A DNA stretch of 64,000 bases from NCBI RefSeq assembly GCF_026810445.1, contig NZ_CP113949.1:5675291-5739290 (forward strand). The letters are read 5' to 3'. Under the pieces are notes generated by a model that saw only the letters and a list, made by a program, of their open reading frames with translations, did no database searches and was not told the DNA's origin. Positions 38,258 through 48,543 of this stretch are shown piece by piece (position 1 is the stretch's first letter; each line of letters starts with the position of its first letter). Position numbers and translations under genes: made by a program. The stretch comes from Pseudomonas sp. BSw22131. GTDB taxonomy: Bacteria; Pseudomonadota; Gammaproteobacteria; Pseudomonadales; Pseudomonadaceae.

Positions 38258-39576
38258 ACCCGCGCCTCGCCGCCGCCAAAGCCCTCGCCGCCGTGCTTAG
38301 CGGCAAGGCTTCGCTCAACAGCTCTCTGCCAACGCAACTGGACAAGGTCGAGGACCGCGATCGCGGGCTGACCCAAGACCTCGCATTTGGTACTGCGCGC
38401 TGGGAGCCGAGGCTCGCCGCGCTGGCGGCCAAACTGTTGCAAAAGCCTTTCAAGGCTGCCGACAACGACGTTCAGGCTTTACTCCTGGTGGGCTTGTATC
38501 AACTGTTCTATTCACGCATCCCCGCCCACGCCGCCATCGGTGAAACGGTCGGTTGCGCGGACAAACTCAAGAAGCCTTGGGCCAAGGCGTTACTCAATGC
38601 GGTGCTGCGTCGGGCCCAACGTGAAGGCGAGGCATTGCTGACCGAGCTTGAACACGACCCCGTGGTCCGCACTGCGCACCCGCGCTGGCTGCAAAAGGCG
38701 CTGAAAGCAGCGTGGCCCGACCACTGGGAAGCCATTTGCGCCGCCAACAACGCACATCCGCCGATGATCCTGCGGGTCAATCGTCGTCACAAGACTCGCG
38801 ATCACTACCTGCAACTGCTGCTGGACGCCGGCATTGAGGCGCGCGCGACCACGTTCAGTCAGGACGGTATCGTCTTGATTGAGCCGACCGACGTGCGTGG
38901 CCTGCCCGGGTTCGCCGAGGGCTGGATCAGCGTCCAGGACGAGGCCGCTCAACTGGCAGCCGACTTGCTGGAGCTGGCGCCCGGACAACGCGTGCTCGAT
39001 GCCTGTTGCGCGCCGGGCGGTAAGACCTGTCACTTGTTGGAGGTGCAGCAGGAGCTGGCGGGCGTGGTGGCGGTGGACCTCGAAGCCAAACGCATGGTGC
39101 GGGTGAAAGAGAACCTGGACCGTCTTGGGCTAACCGCAGAGCTGATTGCTGCCGATGCCCGTGCAACAGATCAGTGGTGGGACGGAAAGCCGTTTCAACG
39201 GATTTTGCTGGACGCGCCGTGCTCGGCAACAGGTGTCATCCGACGTCATCCAGACATCAAGCTGACGCGCCAGGCGGACGACATCCCTGCGCTCGCCGCA
39301 CTGCAAGGCCAATTGCTTGATGCCCTGTGGCCGACACTGCAAGTGGGCGGTATTTTGTTGTATGCGACGTGCTCTACGTTGCCGAGCGAGAACACTGAGG
39401 TCATCGAAGCATTTCTCGCACGCACCTCAGGCGCGCGGGAGCTGGACATCGCAGGGCAAAACGGCAATACGGCGCCGGGGCTGAAACAGCCCCACGGTCG
39501 CCAGTTGTTGGCGCAGGAAGGCGGCCACGACGGGTTTTACTACGCCAAACTGATCAAAATCGCGGCGACGCTCTGA
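38254..39576 (+). CDS. rsmB: 16S rRNA m5C967 methyltransferase RsmB
   Basis: Methylates C967 of 16S rRNA. A 440-residue protein with an N-terminal NusB-like RNA-binding domain (residues about 1-140) and a C-terminal SAM methyltransferase domain: [15 protein letters not shown] for SAM binding, DAPCSATG and YATCS with the two catalytic cysteines. Translationally coupled to fmt. Confidence 0.96.
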   Translation: MNPRLAAAKALAAVLSGKASLNSSLPTQLDKVEDRDRGLTQDLAFGTARWEPRLAALAAKLLQKPFKAADNDVQALLLVGLYQLFYSRIPAHAAIGETVGCADKLKKPWAKALLNAVLRRAQREGEALLTELEHDPVVRTAHPRWLQKALKAAWPDHWEAICAANNAHPPMILRVNRRHKTRDHYLQLLLDAGIEARATTFSQDGIVLIEPTDVRGLPGFAEGWISVQDEAAQLAADLLELAPGQRVLDACCAPGGKTCHLLEVQQELAGVVAVDLEAKRMVRVKENLDRLGLTAELIAADARATDQWWDGKPFQRILLDAPCSATGVIRRHPDIKLTRQADDIPALAALQGQLLDALWPTLQVGGILLYATCSTLPSENTEVIEAFLARTSGARELDIAGQNGNTAPGLKQPHGRQLLAQEGGHDGFYYAKLIKIAATL

Positions 39577-39592
39577 CGCTGACAATGGAAAT

Positions 39593-39682
39593 GTGAGAGG
39601 GCGCTTGCTCGCGATAAGGCAGTACAGACGCTGAAGCCATCGCGACTGTTCAGGAATCTCGCGAGCAAGCGCCCTCCCACAG
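39593..39682. repeat. REP-type inverted pair
   Basis: GTGAGAGGGCGCTTGCTCGC at the left is mirrored by GCGAGCAAGCGCCCTCCCAC at the right, a near-perfect pair separating rsmB from trkA. Confidence 0.82.
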
Positions 39683-39745
39683 ACTCCGTTGGTGCACCGA
39701 TCTGCACGCTCAGGTCTCCATAGGATTGTTTCAAGGAGTGAAGGA

Positions 39746-41119
39746 TTGAAAATCATCATTCTCGGCGCAGGGCAGGTGGGCGGCACGCTGGCCGAGCACT
39801 TGGCCAGTGAGGCCAACGACATCACGGTGGTCGACACCGATGGTGATCGTCTTCGTGACCTGGGCGACAAGCTGGACATCCGTACCGTTCAGGGTCGCGG
39901 TTCGTTTCCCAATGTTCTGCGTCAGGCCGGTGCTGATGATGCCGATATGCTGGTTGCCGTCACGAGCAGTGACGAGACCAACATGATCGCCTGCCAGGTC
40001 GCCTACACCTTGTTTCACACGCCGACCAAGATCGCCCGCATCCGCGAATCCGCGTATCTGACGCGCGCGGGCCTGTTCGATAACGACGCCATCCCGGTGG
40101 ACGTCCTTATAAGCCCGGAACAAGTCGTCACCAACTACATCAAGCGCCTGATCGAATACCCCGGCGCCCTCCAGGTGATTGATTTCGCCGGAGGCAAAGT
40201 GCAACTGGTGGCGGTCAAGGCGTACTACGGTGGGCCACTGGTGGGTCAGCAGTTGCGTCAGTTGCGTGAACACATGCCCAGTGTAGACACGCGAGTCGCG
40301 GCGATTTTCCGACGTGACCGTCCGATTATTCCGCAGGGCGACACGGTTATCGAAGCGGATGACGAGGTCTTCTTCATCGCCGCCAAGGCGCATATTCGCG
40401 CAGTGATGGGTGAAATGCGCCAGCTGGACGAGCGCTACAAACGCATCATCATCGCCGGCGGTGGACACATTGGTGAGCGGTTGGCGGAAGCCATCGAAAA
40501 CCGCTATCAGGTCAAGATCATCGAGATGAACCCGGCTCGCTGCCGTTACCTGTCCGACACGCTGGACAATACCGTCGTCCTGCAAGGCAGCGCCTCTGAT
40601 CGCGACCTGCTGGTCGAGGAGAATATCGACAACGCCGACCTGTTTCTGGCGCTGACCAATGACGACGAGGCCAACATCATGTCGTCATTACTCGCCAAGC
40701 GACTGGGCGCCAAGAAGGTCATGACGATCATCAACAACGCGGCATATGTGGACCTGATACAAGGCGGAGAGATCGACATTGCGATCAGCCCCCAATTGGC
40801 GACGATTGGCACATTGCTGGCTCACGTGCGCCGTGGCGACATCGCGAGCGTGCATTCGCTGCGGCGCGGCGCGGCAGAAGCGATTGAAATCGTGGCGCAC
40901 GGCGACGCGAAATCCAGCAAGGTAATTGGTCGTGCCATTCGCGACATCGACTTGCCCTCAGGAACCACGATTGGAGCGATTACCCGGGGCGAGGATGTAC
41001 TGATTGCCCACGATGCGACGGTCATTGAGTCAGGCGATCACGTCGTCATGTTTCTTGTGGATAAAAAATACATTCGCGATGTGGAGCGGCTGTTCCAGAT
41101 GGGCTTGAGTTTCTTCTGA
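39746..41119 (+). CDS. trkA: Trk potassium uptake peripheral protein TrkA
   Basis: Cytoplasmic NAD-binding regulator of the Trk potassium channel. A 457-residue protein with two tandem RCK units, each with a Rossmann motif: [15 protein letters not shown] near residue 4 and [16 protein letters not shown] near 233. The start is TTG at 39746 (KIIILGAG follows), supported by AAGGAG seven bases upstream and by the family N-terminus; the longer frame has no ribosome site. No trkH lies in the window. Confidence 0.94.
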   Translation: MKIIILGAGQVGGTLAEHLASEANDITVVDTDGDRLRDLGDKLDIRTVQGRGSFPNVLRQAGADDADMLVAVTSSDETNMIACQVAYTLFHTPTKIARIRESAYLTRAGLFDNDAIPVDVLISPEQVVTNYIKRLIEYPGALQVIDFAGGKVQLVAVKAYYGGPLVGQQLRQLREHMPSVDTRVAAIFRRDRPIIPQGDTVIEADDEVFFIAAKAHIRAVMGEMRQLDERYKRIIIAGGGHIGERLAEAIENRYQVKIIEMNPARCRYLSDTLDNTVVLQGSASDRDLLVEENIDNADLFLALTNDDEANIMSSLLAKRLGAKKVMTIINNAAYVDLIQGGEIDIAISPQLATIGTLLAHVRRGDIASVHSLRRGAAEAIEIVAHGDAKSSKVIGRAIRDIDLPSGTTIGAITRGEDVLIAHDATVIESGDHVVMFLVDKKYIRDVERLFQMGLSFF

Positions 41120-41140
41120 GCGCCCACGTACCGGGGCGCT
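41119..41140. terminator. Possible terminator between convergent genes
   Basis: AGCGCCC and GGGCGCT form a short stem beginning at the trkA stop codon. The tail is only TCTAC, so this is a weak candidate. The lipid A acyltransferase gene ends 15 bases further on the other strand. Confidence 0.4.
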
Positions 41141-41154
41141 TCTACAGGCCTGAC

Positions 41155-42042
41155 TCAGTACCAGCGGGCCTCACCGGCGGGGCGTTTCTTGAAGCGCTTC
41201 ATGGTCCACATGTACTGGCTCGGATAAGTCCGCACGTACTTCTCAACCACCTTGCTCATGGCCGCAGCGGAGGTTTGCGTGTCGGTGCTGTACATATCTT
41301 CCGGTGCGGCTTCGAGCACCACTTTGTAGCCAGAGCCGTCCTCAAGCCGCATCGCGTGCAGGAACACCCCAACCGCCTTGCCACCCGCCAGCATGTTTGG
41401 CACGAACTTGCTGGTCAGTGCCACCGTCCCGCAGAACGGTACGAAAATGCCTGCCGATTCCGCTGGCTCCGGGTCAGCCGGGATACCCACCGAACCACCT
41501 TTGCGCACTTCCTTTATAACGCTGAGGATGCCTTCCTTGGTTGAGGCCGCCACGCGGTTACCCAACTGCACACGCTGTTTGCGCAACAAATCGTCCACCG
41601 CCTTGAGCTTGGGCGGACGGTAGAAAATGATCGGTTTGCACTGGCTGCAATAGAAGTGATTGAGCACCTCCCAGTTACCCAAGTGGCTGGTGATGCCGAC
41701 TACGCCCTTGCCGGACGCCAACGCGTCGGTGAGGACTTCGAGACCTTCGACTTCGCGTACCAGATCGATTGATTTCTGAGCGGGCCAGATCCAGGCACAA
41801 GCGCTCTCGGTCAGGGTCTTGCCGATGTCCATCAGGCTGCGGCCAACCAGTGCTTCCAGCTCCTGGGGATTGAGCTCGGGAAAGCATTTGGAAAGATTGA
41901 TACGTGCCACTTCACGCGAACGGTTGGGCAACTTCCACATTAACCAGCCGATGGCAGTGCCGACCGTTTGCACAGCGCGCCAGGGCAACAGGGCAAACAA
42001 CCGTAACGCCCCGACCATCATGGCGCCTTTGAACTTATCCAC
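41155..42042 (-). CDS. Lipid A acyltransferase (LpxL/HtrB family)
   Basis: A 295-residue inner-membrane acyltransferase that adds a secondary acyl chain to lipid A. It has an N-terminal membrane helix (LRLFALLPWRAVQTVGTAIG) and the catalytic HX4E motif in SHLGNWE. The start is GTG at 42042, with AGGAG seven bases upstream. An exact DnaA box overlaps the start codon. Pseudomonads have several paralogues, so the acyl position is not assigned. It follows tag on the same strand, 38 bases away. Confidence 0.9.
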   Translation of the reverse strand: MDKFKGAMMVGALRLFALLPWRAVQTVGTAIGWLMWKLPNRSREVARINLSKCFPELNPQELEALVGRSLMDIGKTLTESACAWIWPAQKSIDLVREVEGLEVLTDALASGKGVVGITSHLGNWEVLNHFYCSQCKPIIFYRPPKLKAVDDLLRKQRVQLGNRVAASTKEGILSVIKEVRKGGSVGIPADPEPAESAGIFVPFCGTVALTSKFVPNMLAGGKAVGVFLHAMRLEDGSGYKVVLEAAPEDMYSTDTQTSAAAMSKVVEKYVRTYPSQYMWTMKRFKKRPAGEARWY

Positions 42043-42080
42043 AGATCACTCCTGAATCAATGAGGCGGGCATTGTAACCA

Positions 42081-42632
42081 TCAGCGGGCCAACGCTGCGT
42101 ACTGATCACAATCGACGGTGTGGTCCATAACCATTCCGGTGGCCTGCATGTAGGCGTAGCAAATGGTTGGACCGACGAAGGTGAAGCCTGCTTTTTTCAG
42201 CGCCTTGCTCATGGCTTCGGCCTCCGGGGTGATGGCCGGAACCTGGGTGCGGTCCTTGAAATGATTGATCCTGGGCTTACCGCCCACAAAGGACCAGACG
42301 AACGCGACTGGGTCTTCAAGCTTGAGCCAGGCTTGGGCATTGCGGCGCGCCGCGTTGAGCTTGAGTCGATTGCGCACGATGCCGGGCTCGAGCATCAGCG
42401 CTTCAATCTCTGCATCGGTCATCTGCGCCAAGCGTTGCACGTCAAAGCCGAACATGACTTCTCGGTAACGGGCGCGTTTCTTTAAAATCGTGATCCACGA
42501 CAAACCGGCCTGGAACCCTTCGAGCAACAGGAACTCGAAGAGCATCTGCGCATCGCGCAACGGCACGCCCCACTCTTGATCGTGATAGGCCATATAAAGA
42601 GGGTCTTCGTTGCACCAAAAGCAGCGTGGCAT
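42081..42632 (-). CDS. tag: 3-methyladenine DNA glycosylase I
   Basis: Excises 3-methyladenine from alkylated DNA. A 183-residue protein with the zinc-snap residues at both ends: C4 and H17 in the N-terminal [19 protein letters not shown] segment, and H171 and C175 near the C-terminus (DHTVDC). Divergent from glyQ with about 80 bases between them. Confidence 0.95.
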   Translation of the reverse strand: MPRCFWCNEDPLYMAYHDQEWGVPLRDAQMLFEFLLLEGFQAGLSWITILKKRARYREVMFGFDVQRLAQMTDAEIEALMLEPGIVRNRLKLNAARRNAQAWLKLEDPVAFVWSFVGGKPRINHFKDRTQVPAITPEAEAMSKALKKAGFTFVGPTICYAYMQATGMVMDHTVDCDQYAALAR

Positions 42633-42713
42633 AGGGCTCCAAGGGTGGAGGCGCGGTCGAATCGGGTATACTCCCGCTCTTTAAATCGCAGCCCCCCAGT
42701 ACAGGTGAATTTC

Positions 42714-43667
42714 GTGAGCCAGCCTACGCCAGCCGTGCGTACCTTCCAAGACTTGATCCTCGCCCTCCAGCAATACTGGGCTGAGCAAGGTTGTGTGGTC
42801 CTTCAGCCCTACGATATGGAAGTGGGCGCCGGTACTTTCCACACTGCCACGTTTCTGCGCGCCATCGGCCCGGAAACCTGGAACGCCGCTTATGTGCAGC
42901 CCAGTCGCCGCCCGACTGACGGCCGCTACGGCGAAAACCCGAACCGTCTGCAGCACTATTACCAGTTTCAGGTGGTTCTCAAGCCCAATCCGGACAACTT
43001 CCAGGAGCTGTACCTCGGTTCCCTGAAACACGTCGGCCTCGACCCGCTCGTGCACGATGTTCGCTTCGTCGAAGACAATTGGGAATCGCCAACGCTCGGC
43101 GCCTGGGGCATGGGCTGGGAAATCTGGCTCAACGGCATGGAAGTGTCGCAGTTCACCTACTTCCAGCAAGCAGGCGGCATCGAGTGCTACCCGGTCACCG
43201 GCGAGATCACATACGGTCTCGAACGCCTTGCGATGTACCTGCAAAACGTCGACTCGGTGTACGACCTGGTCTGGGCCGATGGCCCGTTCGGTCGTGTGAC
43301 CTACGGCGATGTGTTCCATCAGAACGAAGTCGAACAATCGACCTACAACTTCGAGCAGGCCAACGTCGAAAAACTCTTCGAGATGTTCGACTTCTATGAA
43401 AGCGAAGCCAAACGCCTGATCGAACTGGATCAGCCGTTACCGCTGCCGAGCTATGAAATGGTCCTCAAGGCTTCTCACACCTTCAACTTGCTGGACGCAC
43501 GTCGCGCTATTTCCGTGACTGCGCGTCAGCAATACATCCTGCGCGTGCGTACCCTGGCCCGCTCCGTGGCCCAGGCTTACCTGATGGCCCGGGCCAAGCT
43601 TGGCTTCCCGATGGCGCCCCCTGATCTACGTGATGAAGTGTTGGCTAAGCTGGAGGCTGCGCAATGA
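42714..43667 (+). CDS. glyQ: Glycyl-tRNA synthetase alpha subunit
   Basis: Catalytic subunit of the tetrameric glycyl-tRNA synthetase. A 317-residue protein with the conserved [20 protein letters not shown] and [21 protein letters not shown] segments. The start is GTG at 42714 ([10 protein letters not shown] follows), behind AGGTGA; another GTG three codons earlier is possible. Stop overlaps glyS by four bases (ATGA). Confidence 0.97.
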   Translation: MSQPTPAVRTFQDLILALQQYWAEQGCVVLQPYDMEVGAGTFHTATFLRAIGPETWNAAYVQPSRRPTDGRYGENPNRLQHYYQFQVVLKPNPDNFQELYLGSLKHVGLDPLVHDVRFVEDNWESPTLGAWGMGWEIWLNGMEVSQFTYFQQAGGIECYPVTGEITYGLERLAMYLQNVDSVYDLVWADGPFGRVTYGDVFHQNEVEQSTYNFEQANVEKLFEMFDFYESEAKRLIELDQPLPLPSYEMVLKASHTFNLLDARRAISVTARQQYILRVRTLARSVAQAYLMARAKLGFPMAPPDLRDEVLAKLEAAQ

Positions 43668-45718
43668 GTGCTCAAGATTTCCTGGTCGAACTGGGCACCG
43701 AGGAACTCCCACCCAAAGCGCTGAGCGTGCTGGGCGATGCGTTTCTGGCCGGTATCGAAAAAGGTTTGCAGGCCGCAGGACTCACCTACAGCGCCAAACA
43801 GGTGTACGCCGCGCCTCGGCGCCTGGCGGTGCTGATCACCGAACTGGCCACCCAGCAACCTGATCGCAGCGTGAACCTGGACGGCCCGCCGCTGCAGGCC
43901 GCTTTTGACGCTGAAGGCAAACCGACTCAAGCCGCATTGGGGTTCGCCAAGAAGTGTGGCGTTGATCTGAGTGAAATCGATCAGAGCGGCCCAAAGCTGC
44001 GTTACAGCCAAAGCATCGCAGGTAAATCCACTGCCAGCCTGTTGCCAACCATCGTTGAAGACTCCCTGAACGATTTGCCGATTCCCAAGCGCATGCGCTG
44101 GGGTGCCCGCAAGGAAGAGTTCGTGCGGCCAACCCAGTGGCTGGTCATGCTTTTCGGCGAGCAGGTTATCGACTGCACGATCCTTGCCCAGACCTCGGGC
44201 CGTGAATCACGCGGGCATCGCTTCCACCATCCGGAAAGCGTGCGCATCACCTCGCCGGCCAGCTACATCAGCGACCTGCGTGCAGCCCACGTACTGGCCG
44301 ATTTCAACGAGCGCCGCCAACTGATCAGCAAGCGTATCGGAGAGCTAGCGACCCAGTACGAAGGTACCGCCATTGTTCCGCCAAGCCTGCTTGATGAAGT
44401 CACCGCGCTGGTTGAATGGCCCGTGCCGCTGGTGTGCTCGTTTGAGGAGCGCTTCCTGGACGTGCCGCAGGAAGCGCTGATTATCACCATGCAGGACAAC
44501 CAGAAATACTTCTGCCTGCTGGACGCCGATGGCAAGTTGCTGCCGCGCTTCATTACAGTGGCCAACATCGAAAGCAAGGATCCTTCGCAGATCGTGCTGG
44601 GCAACGAAAAAGTCGTTCGTCCGCGTCTGACCGATGCTGAGTTCTTCTACAAGCAGGACAAAAAACAAAAGCTCGAAACCTTCAACCAGCGTCTGCAGAA
44701 CGTCGTGTTTCAAGCGCAACTGGGTACGGTGTTCGACAAGGCAGAGCGAGTCTCCAAACTCGCCGCATTCATTGCGCCACGTATTGGCGGCGACGCCCAG
44801 CGCGCTGCGCGTGCGGGCCTGCTGTCCAAGTGCGACCTGGCCACCGAAATGGTCGGCGAATTCCCGGAAATGCAGGGTATAGCGGGCTATTACTACGCAT
44901 TGGCCGATGGCGAGCAAGAAGACGTCGCACTGGCGCTCAACGAGCAATACATGCCACGTGGTGCGGGTGCTGAACTGCCCACCACGCTGACTGGCGCTGC
45001 GGTTGCCATCGCTGACAAGCTCGACACGCTGGTCGGCATTTTCGGCATCGGCATGTTGCCCACCGGCAGCAAAGACCCGTACGCACTGCGCCGCGCAGCG
45101 CTGGGTATCCTGCGTATTCTGATCGAGAAAAAGCTCGACCTGGACCTGATCAAGACGGTGCAATTTGCCGTCGCTCAGTTCGGCACCAAGATCAAACCAG
45201 CCGGTTTGCCGGAGCAGGTATTGGAGTTCATCTTCGACCGCCTGCGTGCGCGTTATGAAGACGAAGGTGTCGACGTGTCCGTGTATTTATCGGTCCGCGC
45301 GCTGCAACCGGCGTCTGCACTGGACTTCGATCAGCGGGTGCAGGCGGTTCAAGCGTTCCGGAAACTGCCTGAAGCAGCAGCACTGGCGGCGGTGAACAAA
45401 CGCGTATCGAACCTGTTGGGTAAAGCGGAGGGCAGTATCGCTCACACAGTCGAGCCCAAATACTTCGATAATGCCAACGAGTTCTCGCTGTATTCGGCCA
45501 TTCAGCAAGCAGACCAGGCTGTACAGCCAATGGCAGCAGGGCGCCAGTACACCGAATCGCTTGCACGACTGGCGGCATTGCGTGAGCCGGTGGATGCGTT
45601 TTTTGAAGCGGTGATGGTCAATGCAGAAGACGCCAGCGTGCGCGCTAACCGTTATGCGTTGTTGGCGCGTCTGCGGGGACTGTTTCTGGGCGTTGCCGAC
45701 ATCTCATTGTTGAGCTGA
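43664..45718 (+). CDS. glyS: Glycyl-tRNA synthetase beta subunit
   Basis: A 684-residue partner of GlyQ needed for tRNA binding and activity; E. coli GlyS is 689. N-terminal [15 protein letters not shown] and the HD-like [15 protein letters not shown] region are diagnostic. Coupled to glyQ and followed by gmhB after 16 bases. Confidence 0.97.
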   Translation: MSAQDFLVELGTEELPPKALSVLGDAFLAGIEKGLQAAGLTYSAKQVYAAPRRLAVLITELATQQPDRSVNLDGPPLQAAFDAEGKPTQAALGFAKKCGVDLSEIDQSGPKLRYSQSIAGKSTASLLPTIVEDSLNDLPIPKRMRWGARKEEFVRPTQWLVMLFGEQVIDCTILAQTSGRESRGHRFHHPESVRITSPASYISDLRAAHVLADFNERRQLISKRIGELATQYEGTAIVPPSLLDEVTALVEWPVPLVCSFEERFLDVPQEALIITMQDNQKYFCLLDADGKLLPRFITVANIESKDPSQIVLGNEKVVRPRLTDAEFFYKQDKKQKLETFNQRLQNVVFQAQLGTVFDKAERVSKLAAFIAPRIGGDAQRAARAGLLSKCDLATEMVGEFPEMQGIAGYYYALADGEQEDVALALNEQYMPRGAGAELPTTLTGAAVAIADKLDTLVGIFGIGMLPTGSKDPYALRRAALGILRILIEKKLDLDLIKTVQFAVAQFGTKIKPAGLPEQVLEFIFDRLRARYEDEGVDVSVYLSVRALQPASALDFDQRVQAVQAFRKLPEAAALAAVNKRVSNLLGKAEGSIAHTVEPKYFDNANEFSLYSAIQQADQAVQPMAAGRQYTESLARLAALREPVDAFFEAVMVNAEDASVRANRYALLARLRGLFLGVADISLLS

Positions 45719-45734
45719 TAGCGGGAGAGCGAGA

Positions 45735-46286
45735 GTGAAGCTGCTGATTCTCGACCGGGACGGGGTGATCAACCAAGACTCCGACGCCTACATCAAGTCG
45801 GTGGAGGAGTGGATTCCGATTCCCGGGTCGATTGAGGCAATCGCGCAACTGAGCAAGGCCGGCTGGACGGTGGCAATCGCCACCAACCAGTCCGGCATCG
45901 CTCGTGGCTATTACGACATGGCAACCCTGGACGCGATGCATGCGCGGTTACGCTCATTGGTTGCGGAGCAGGGCGGCGAAGTCGGGCTGATCGTATATTG
46001 CCCTCATGGCCCGGACGAGAACTGCGCTTGCCGCAAACCCAAGCCCGGCATGCTGAACACCATCGCCAACCATTACGCTGCGGATTTGCGCGGCATGTGG
46101 TTTGTGGGGGACAGCAAGGGTGACCTGGAGGCGGCGCAGGCCGTCGATTCACAACCCGTTCTTGTATTGACGGGTAAAGGCCAGAAAACGCGAAGCACTT
46201 CAGTGCCCGCCAACACGCTGGTTTTCGATGATCTGGCGGCGGTTGCCGCAGAACTTATTCACACTCACGCATCGCAAAATGGCTAG
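45735..46286 (+). CDS. gmhB: D-glycero-beta-D-manno-heptose 1,7-bisphosphate 7-phosphatase
   Basis: Heptose precursor synthesis for lipopolysaccharide core. A 183-residue HAD phosphatase with nucleophile D7 and D9 in LDRDGVINQD and the GmhB zinc loop CPHGPDENCACRKPKPG (residues about 93-109). The start is GTG with GGGAGAG upstream. Member of the glyQ-glyS-gmhB-plsC run. Confidence 0.94.
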   Translation: MKLLILDRDGVINQDSDAYIKSVEEWIPIPGSIEAIAQLSKAGWTVAIATNQSGIARGYYDMATLDAMHARLRSLVAEQGGEVGLIVYCPHGPDENCACRKPKPGMLNTIANHYAADLRGMWFVGDSKGDLEAAQAVDSQPVLVLTGKGQKTRSTSVPANTLVFDDLAAVAAELIHTHASQNG

Positions 46287-46341
46287 CCGGTCATTCAACG
46301 GTGCGCAAGATCCGGGCGACGCCCGTACGGTAAACGCTGCT

Positions 46342-47112
46342 ATGTCGATGATGCGGGCAATCAGGCTGTTCTTCTTCTACCTGCTGCTGGGCAGTACCGC
46401 TCTACTGTGGTGCTCGCTGAGCTTTTTCGTCGCGCCTTTCATGTCTTTCCCCGCTCGTTATCGCTTCATCAATGTGTATTGGTGCCGCTGCGCGCTATGG
46501 CTGACGCGGGTCATGCTCAATATCAACGTTCAAATCACCGGTCAGGAAAACGTTCCGAAAACACCTTGTGTGATCGTGTCCAACCACCAGAGCACGTGGG
46601 AGACGTTTTTTCTGTCGGCGCACTTTCAACCCTTGAGCCAGGTGCTCAAGCGCGAGCTGTTGTACGTGCCGTTCTTTGGTTGGGCGATGGCGATGTTGCG
46701 ACCGATTGCGATCAATCGCGATAACCCCAAGGCTGCGCTCAAAGAGGTCGCCAAGAAAGGTGATGAGTTATTGAGGGACGGTGTCTGGGTGCTGATATTT
46801 CCTGAGGGCACGCGCGTCCCTTACGGCCAGATCGGAAAGTTTTCACGAAGCGGGTCGGCACTGGCCGTGAATGCCGAGCTGCCGGTCCTGCCGGTGGCGC
46901 ATAACGCCGGCAAGTTCTGGCCTAAGGAAGGATGGGGCAAAAAGGCGGGGACGATTCAGGTCGTCATCGGTGAACCCATGTACGCAGAGGGCACCGGACC
47001 TCGGGCAATCGCCGCGCTGAATGATCGTGTTGCCGCATGGAATGAGGCCACACAGAAGGCTCTGGGCTCGGCTGCGATGCCCGTCACTATTCCAGAAAAA
47101 GCACCCGTGTAA
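46342..47112 (+). CDS. 1-acyl-sn-glycerol-3-phosphate acyltransferase (PlsC family)
   Basis: Inner-membrane acyltransferase making phosphatidic acid from lysophosphatidic acid. It shows an N-terminal membrane helix, the HX4E motif in SNHQSTWE and the substrate motif FPEGTR. The start is uncertain: the ATG at 46342 gives a 256-residue protein of usual size, while an ATG at 46279 overlapping the gmhB stop would add 21 polar residues. Homologues near gyrB (PA0005 in P. aeruginosa) are called LptA or PlsC-like. Confidence 0.9.
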   Translation: MSMMRAIRLFFFYLLLGSTALLWCSLSFFVAPFMSFPARYRFINVYWCRCALWLTRVMLNINVQITGQENVPKTPCVIVSNHQSTWETFFLSAHFQPLSQVLKRELLYVPFFGWAMAMLRPIAINRDNPKAALKEVAKKGDELLRDGVWVLIFPEGTRVPYGQIGKFSRSGSALAVNAELPVLPVAHNAGKFWPKEGWGKKAGTIQVVIGEPMYAEGTGPRAIAALNDRVAAWNEATQKALGSAAMPVTIPEKAPV

Positions 47113-47193
47113 TTTTGTGGATAACCTGTGCACGATTTTCGTAAAAAAAACGATAAATCGTGCTAATCCCCTAATTTTATTACTTATTTCCTA

Positions 47194-47253
47194 AAGCACT
47201 TAACGGACCAAAAACGTGCATAAGTTTTTTGGTCCGTCAAATTCAAGTGCTTG
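47194..47253. terminator. Long two-tier hairpin between convergent genes
   Basis: The inner arms ACGGACCAAAAAC and GTTTTTTGGTCCGT flank an 8-base loop. The outer arms AAGCACTT and AAGTGCTT extend the fold after a small internal bulge. It lies between plsC (plus) and the MFS gene (minus), so it is probably a bidirectional terminator, but the arrangement is longer than usual. Confidence 0.7.
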
Positions 47254-47305
47254 ATAAGCGCTACGAATGAAGGGCTTGAGCCCTCGCTTATCTGGGGGGT
47301 GTCAG

Positions 47306-48496
47306 TCAAGTAACGGCGCCAGCTGTTCGCGATATCCACAGATTGCAAAGTGCTGCCATCCCTACCAATACCAGTCCACCCATTGCCGCCGCGACGAAGC
47401 CGGAACCAGGCGATACGCTGTCGATCGCCAATCCTACAAGCGGCGTGGCCATGGTCTGACCAATCCTGTATGCCGAATCCTGAAGCCCCATCGCTTCGCC
47501 ACGCACCGTCGACGGAGCCAGGTTGGCTACGGTTTCCGAGCCCGCAGCGAGTGTAGGCGTACATAGCAGGTTGGTCGGGAGCAGCGCGATCATCAGAATC
47601 CACCAGGTCTGATCGAACAGCGCCACGGGCAACAACAGAAAGCTCATCCCGAATGCCAGCGACGCCTGCGAGAGAGAGCGGTGAACGATCCCGTGTACGA
47701 AACCACCAGCAATCGAGGCCACCGACATTGCGGCGATGACATAGCCAGTGAAGCCGAGCTGACCGTTTTCCCGCAGGACGGCGATCAACGCCAGTTCAGT
47801 CCCCGACAAAACGAACAACGCGCCTGCGCTGACGAACAACGCTGATACCAATCGCCCTGACATCCATGTCTTCAGAGCCGGCCTTACGGGTTTGGCCACT
47901 GCCGCGATTTCTTCAGGGCTGCGGGTGGGCCAGTTGAGCCGGTAAAGCACGATGTAAGAAAGCGCTCGCCATAAGCCAATCCCTGCCAGCGTCGCGGTGG
48001 GGGAATACAAGGTGATCAGCAAAATACCCACGGTCGGGCCGATGACGAACGACAGCTCCATCAGCATCATGTTGAGCGAGTACGCCGGACGCCTGCGATC
48101 TTCTGGCACAAGGCTGGCAACGAATTGTCTGGCGAGCGACCCGGTGGGCACCGTAAAAACCGAGGCCAGAAACGCCAGCCCGATAAACGCAAGAAACGGC
48201 ACGAACGGCAGCAAGGCCCAGGCAATCGTCGATAACGTCCCGCATACAACGACGACGGGGCGTAGCCCATGCTTGTCAATCATGCGTCCGAGCACCGGAG
48301 AGCCAATCGCAAAGCCCAGCGCGGTGGCCGTGCCGACAACGCCTGCATCGAAGTAGCCGCGACCCAGGTCGGTCAGTACATGCAAGGTCAGCGTCAGGCT
48401 CATGATGGTCAGCGGCAGACCCGCGACGAACATGAACAGGATGGCGGGGAGCACCCTCGGCAGCTCTAGCACTTTCCGGTATTTGTACAACGACAT
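47306..48496 (-). CDS. MFS transporter, drug-efflux-like
   Basis: A 396-residue membrane protein with about 12 hydrophobic segments. The MFS loop motif between helices 2 and 3 is seen as GSPVLGRMIDKHGLRPVV (residues about 65-82). It resembles multidrug efflux members; substrate unknown. The ATG at 48496 (MSLYKYRKV) fits better than the frame start at 48586. It lies 47 bases beyond the end of the interrupted glycoside hydrolase gene on the same strand. Confidence 0.85.
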   Translation of the reverse strand: MSLYKYRKVLELPRVLPAILFMFVAGLPLTIMSLTLTLHVLTDLGRGYFDAGVVGTATALGFAIGSPVLGRMIDKHGLRPVVVVCGTLSTIAWALLPFVPFLAFIGLAFLASVFTVPTGSLARQFVASLVPEDRRRPAYSLNMMLMELSFVIGPTVGILLITLYSPTATLAGIGLWRALSYIVLYRLNWPTRSPEEIAAVAKPVRPALKTWMSGRLVSALFVSAGALFVLSGTELALIAVLRENGQLGFTGYVIAAMSVASIAGGFVHGIVHRSLSQASLAFGMSFLLLPVALFDQTWWILMIALLPTNLLCTPTLAAGSETVANLAPSTVRGEAMGLQDSAYRIGQTMATPLVGLAIDSVSPGSGFVAAAMGGLVLVGMAALCNLWISRTAGAVT

Positions 48497-48543
48497 CCTG
48501 ACACAGCTCCCTGAGTTGAAAACGCTCCTGACCAGAGACTCGA

